From: Bacteroides acidifaciens | Lineage (GTDB): Bacteria > Bacteroidota > Bacteroidia > Bacteroidales > Bacteroidaceae | Direction of reading: 5' to 3' | DNA: 53,362 nucleotides | Assembly (NCBI RefSeq): GCF_024623065.1 | Contig: NZ_JANJZR010000027.1 | Span: 1-53,362, forward strand | Shown here: positions 53,123 to 53,362 of the stretch, piece after piece | How positions within the stretch are numbered: the first letter of the stretch is position 1 | How the letters are laid out: each line of letters begins with the position of its first letter | Made by a program: the position numbers and the translations under genes | The notes under the pieces: model-generated | The model's input: only the letters and a program-made list of their open reading frames with translations | Databases searched by the model: none | Told to the model about the DNA's origin: nothing

Positions 53123-53208
53123 TGTGGCAGAATATCATTAATTCGTGGCAGTTGTGGAAGAAGAGAAAGAATGAGATAAAATAATAAATATAAGATATTG
53201 ATATTTAG
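53123..53208 (+). repeat. 86-bp direct repeat, copy 2
   Basis: Exact copy of 49706-49791, carrying the last 62 coding bases and stop of the BASS gene without the rest of it. It starts at TGTGGCAG right after the AT-rich leader and runs into the IS end. Its identity implies a recent event. Confidence 0.95.
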
Positions 53209-53362
53209 AGCCTGTTTAAATTCTCCTGAGATTATGTTAGATAGGCTTTACCGACCTGTTTTTATTCGTCACATAGTCTCCGTCATGCTGCTCACAACAA
53301 CAGAAAATATACTCGAAAGCAACTCTCAAAACTGTGTCGGGCAAAACTCGGAGCAGGCTCTT
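53205..53362 (+). mobile_element. IS terminal fragment, right edge of window
   Basis: Begins TTAGAGCCTGTTTAAATT and matches the inverse of 1-75 with one difference, then continues 83 bp to the window end without an open transposase frame of useful length. The final bases GCAGGCTCTT mirror the start over 8 bp, so a short (~155-bp) non-autonomous element is also possible. Confidence 0.75.

Overview
The window reads as chromosome of a gut Bacteroides close to the B. thetaiotaomicron/ovatus group. The evidence is a SusC/SusD pair, an ECF sigma/FecR/TonB receptor operon, the RprX/RprY two-component pair, a GTPase-defective EF-G paralogue, B12-dependent ribonucleotide reductase, and promoters of the Bacteroides type (TTTG, 19-20 bp, TAnnTTTG). 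It appears to be a contig cut at insertion sequences, because the first 75 bases recur inverted at 53205-53279.

Layout. 81-4028: HAD phosphatase, Smr-domain protein, a LysO-type exporter split into two genes, and a DUF4249 lipoprotein. 4036-9879 (minus): probable operon hemW - ECF sigma - small lipoprotein - FecR anti-sigma - TonB receptor - DUF4249. 9998-10708: a decayed IS1182-type element between two unrelated 22-bp-period repeat arrays. 10999-15934: an orphan SusC/SusD pair, closed off by an intact IS1182-type element (15973-17843). 18110-22791: EF-G2 and rprX-rprY. 22870-24871: a small membrane protein, a MarR regulator and rpsF-rpsR-rplI. 24953-31380: a DUF6377 membrane regulator followed by two Gfo/Idh/MocA oxidoreductases, a DUF1080 (3-keto-disaccharide hydrolase) lipoprotein and a sugar isomerase-like TIM barrel. 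This looks like a 3-keto-glycoside degradation module. 31482-37469: a small lipoprotein, an acyl-CoA ligase, and the operon mtaB - acyltransferase - glycosyltransferase - mgsA. 37609-43693: folB, malQ, nrdJ. 43978-48732: nitroreductase, dnaA, MlaD-like protein, amidase. 48874-53066: BASS transporter, a mobile-element-like remnant, two lipoproteins, a Crp/Fnr regulator, and a Phe/Tyr-rich leader peptide with its attenuator.

The most notable points lie at the right end and in the middle. The aromatic leader peptide/attenuator (52970-53087) is cut off from any biosynthetic operon by an 86-bp exact second copy of the BASS transporter 3' end (49706-49791 = 53123-53208), and an IS end follows directly. 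EF-G2 has lost the catalytic His of the G3 motif. The 3-keto-glycoside cluster sits behind its own membrane-bound regulator. Two structured 22-bp repeat arrays lie in the hemW-susC gap, and IS1182 terminal hairpins show compensatory changes between the intact and decayed copies.

No tRNA, rRNA, CRISPR array or convincing replication origin was seen. Start sites were moved to internal ATG codons where the longest frame began at an implausible TTG or lay upstream of the family's normal N-terminus.
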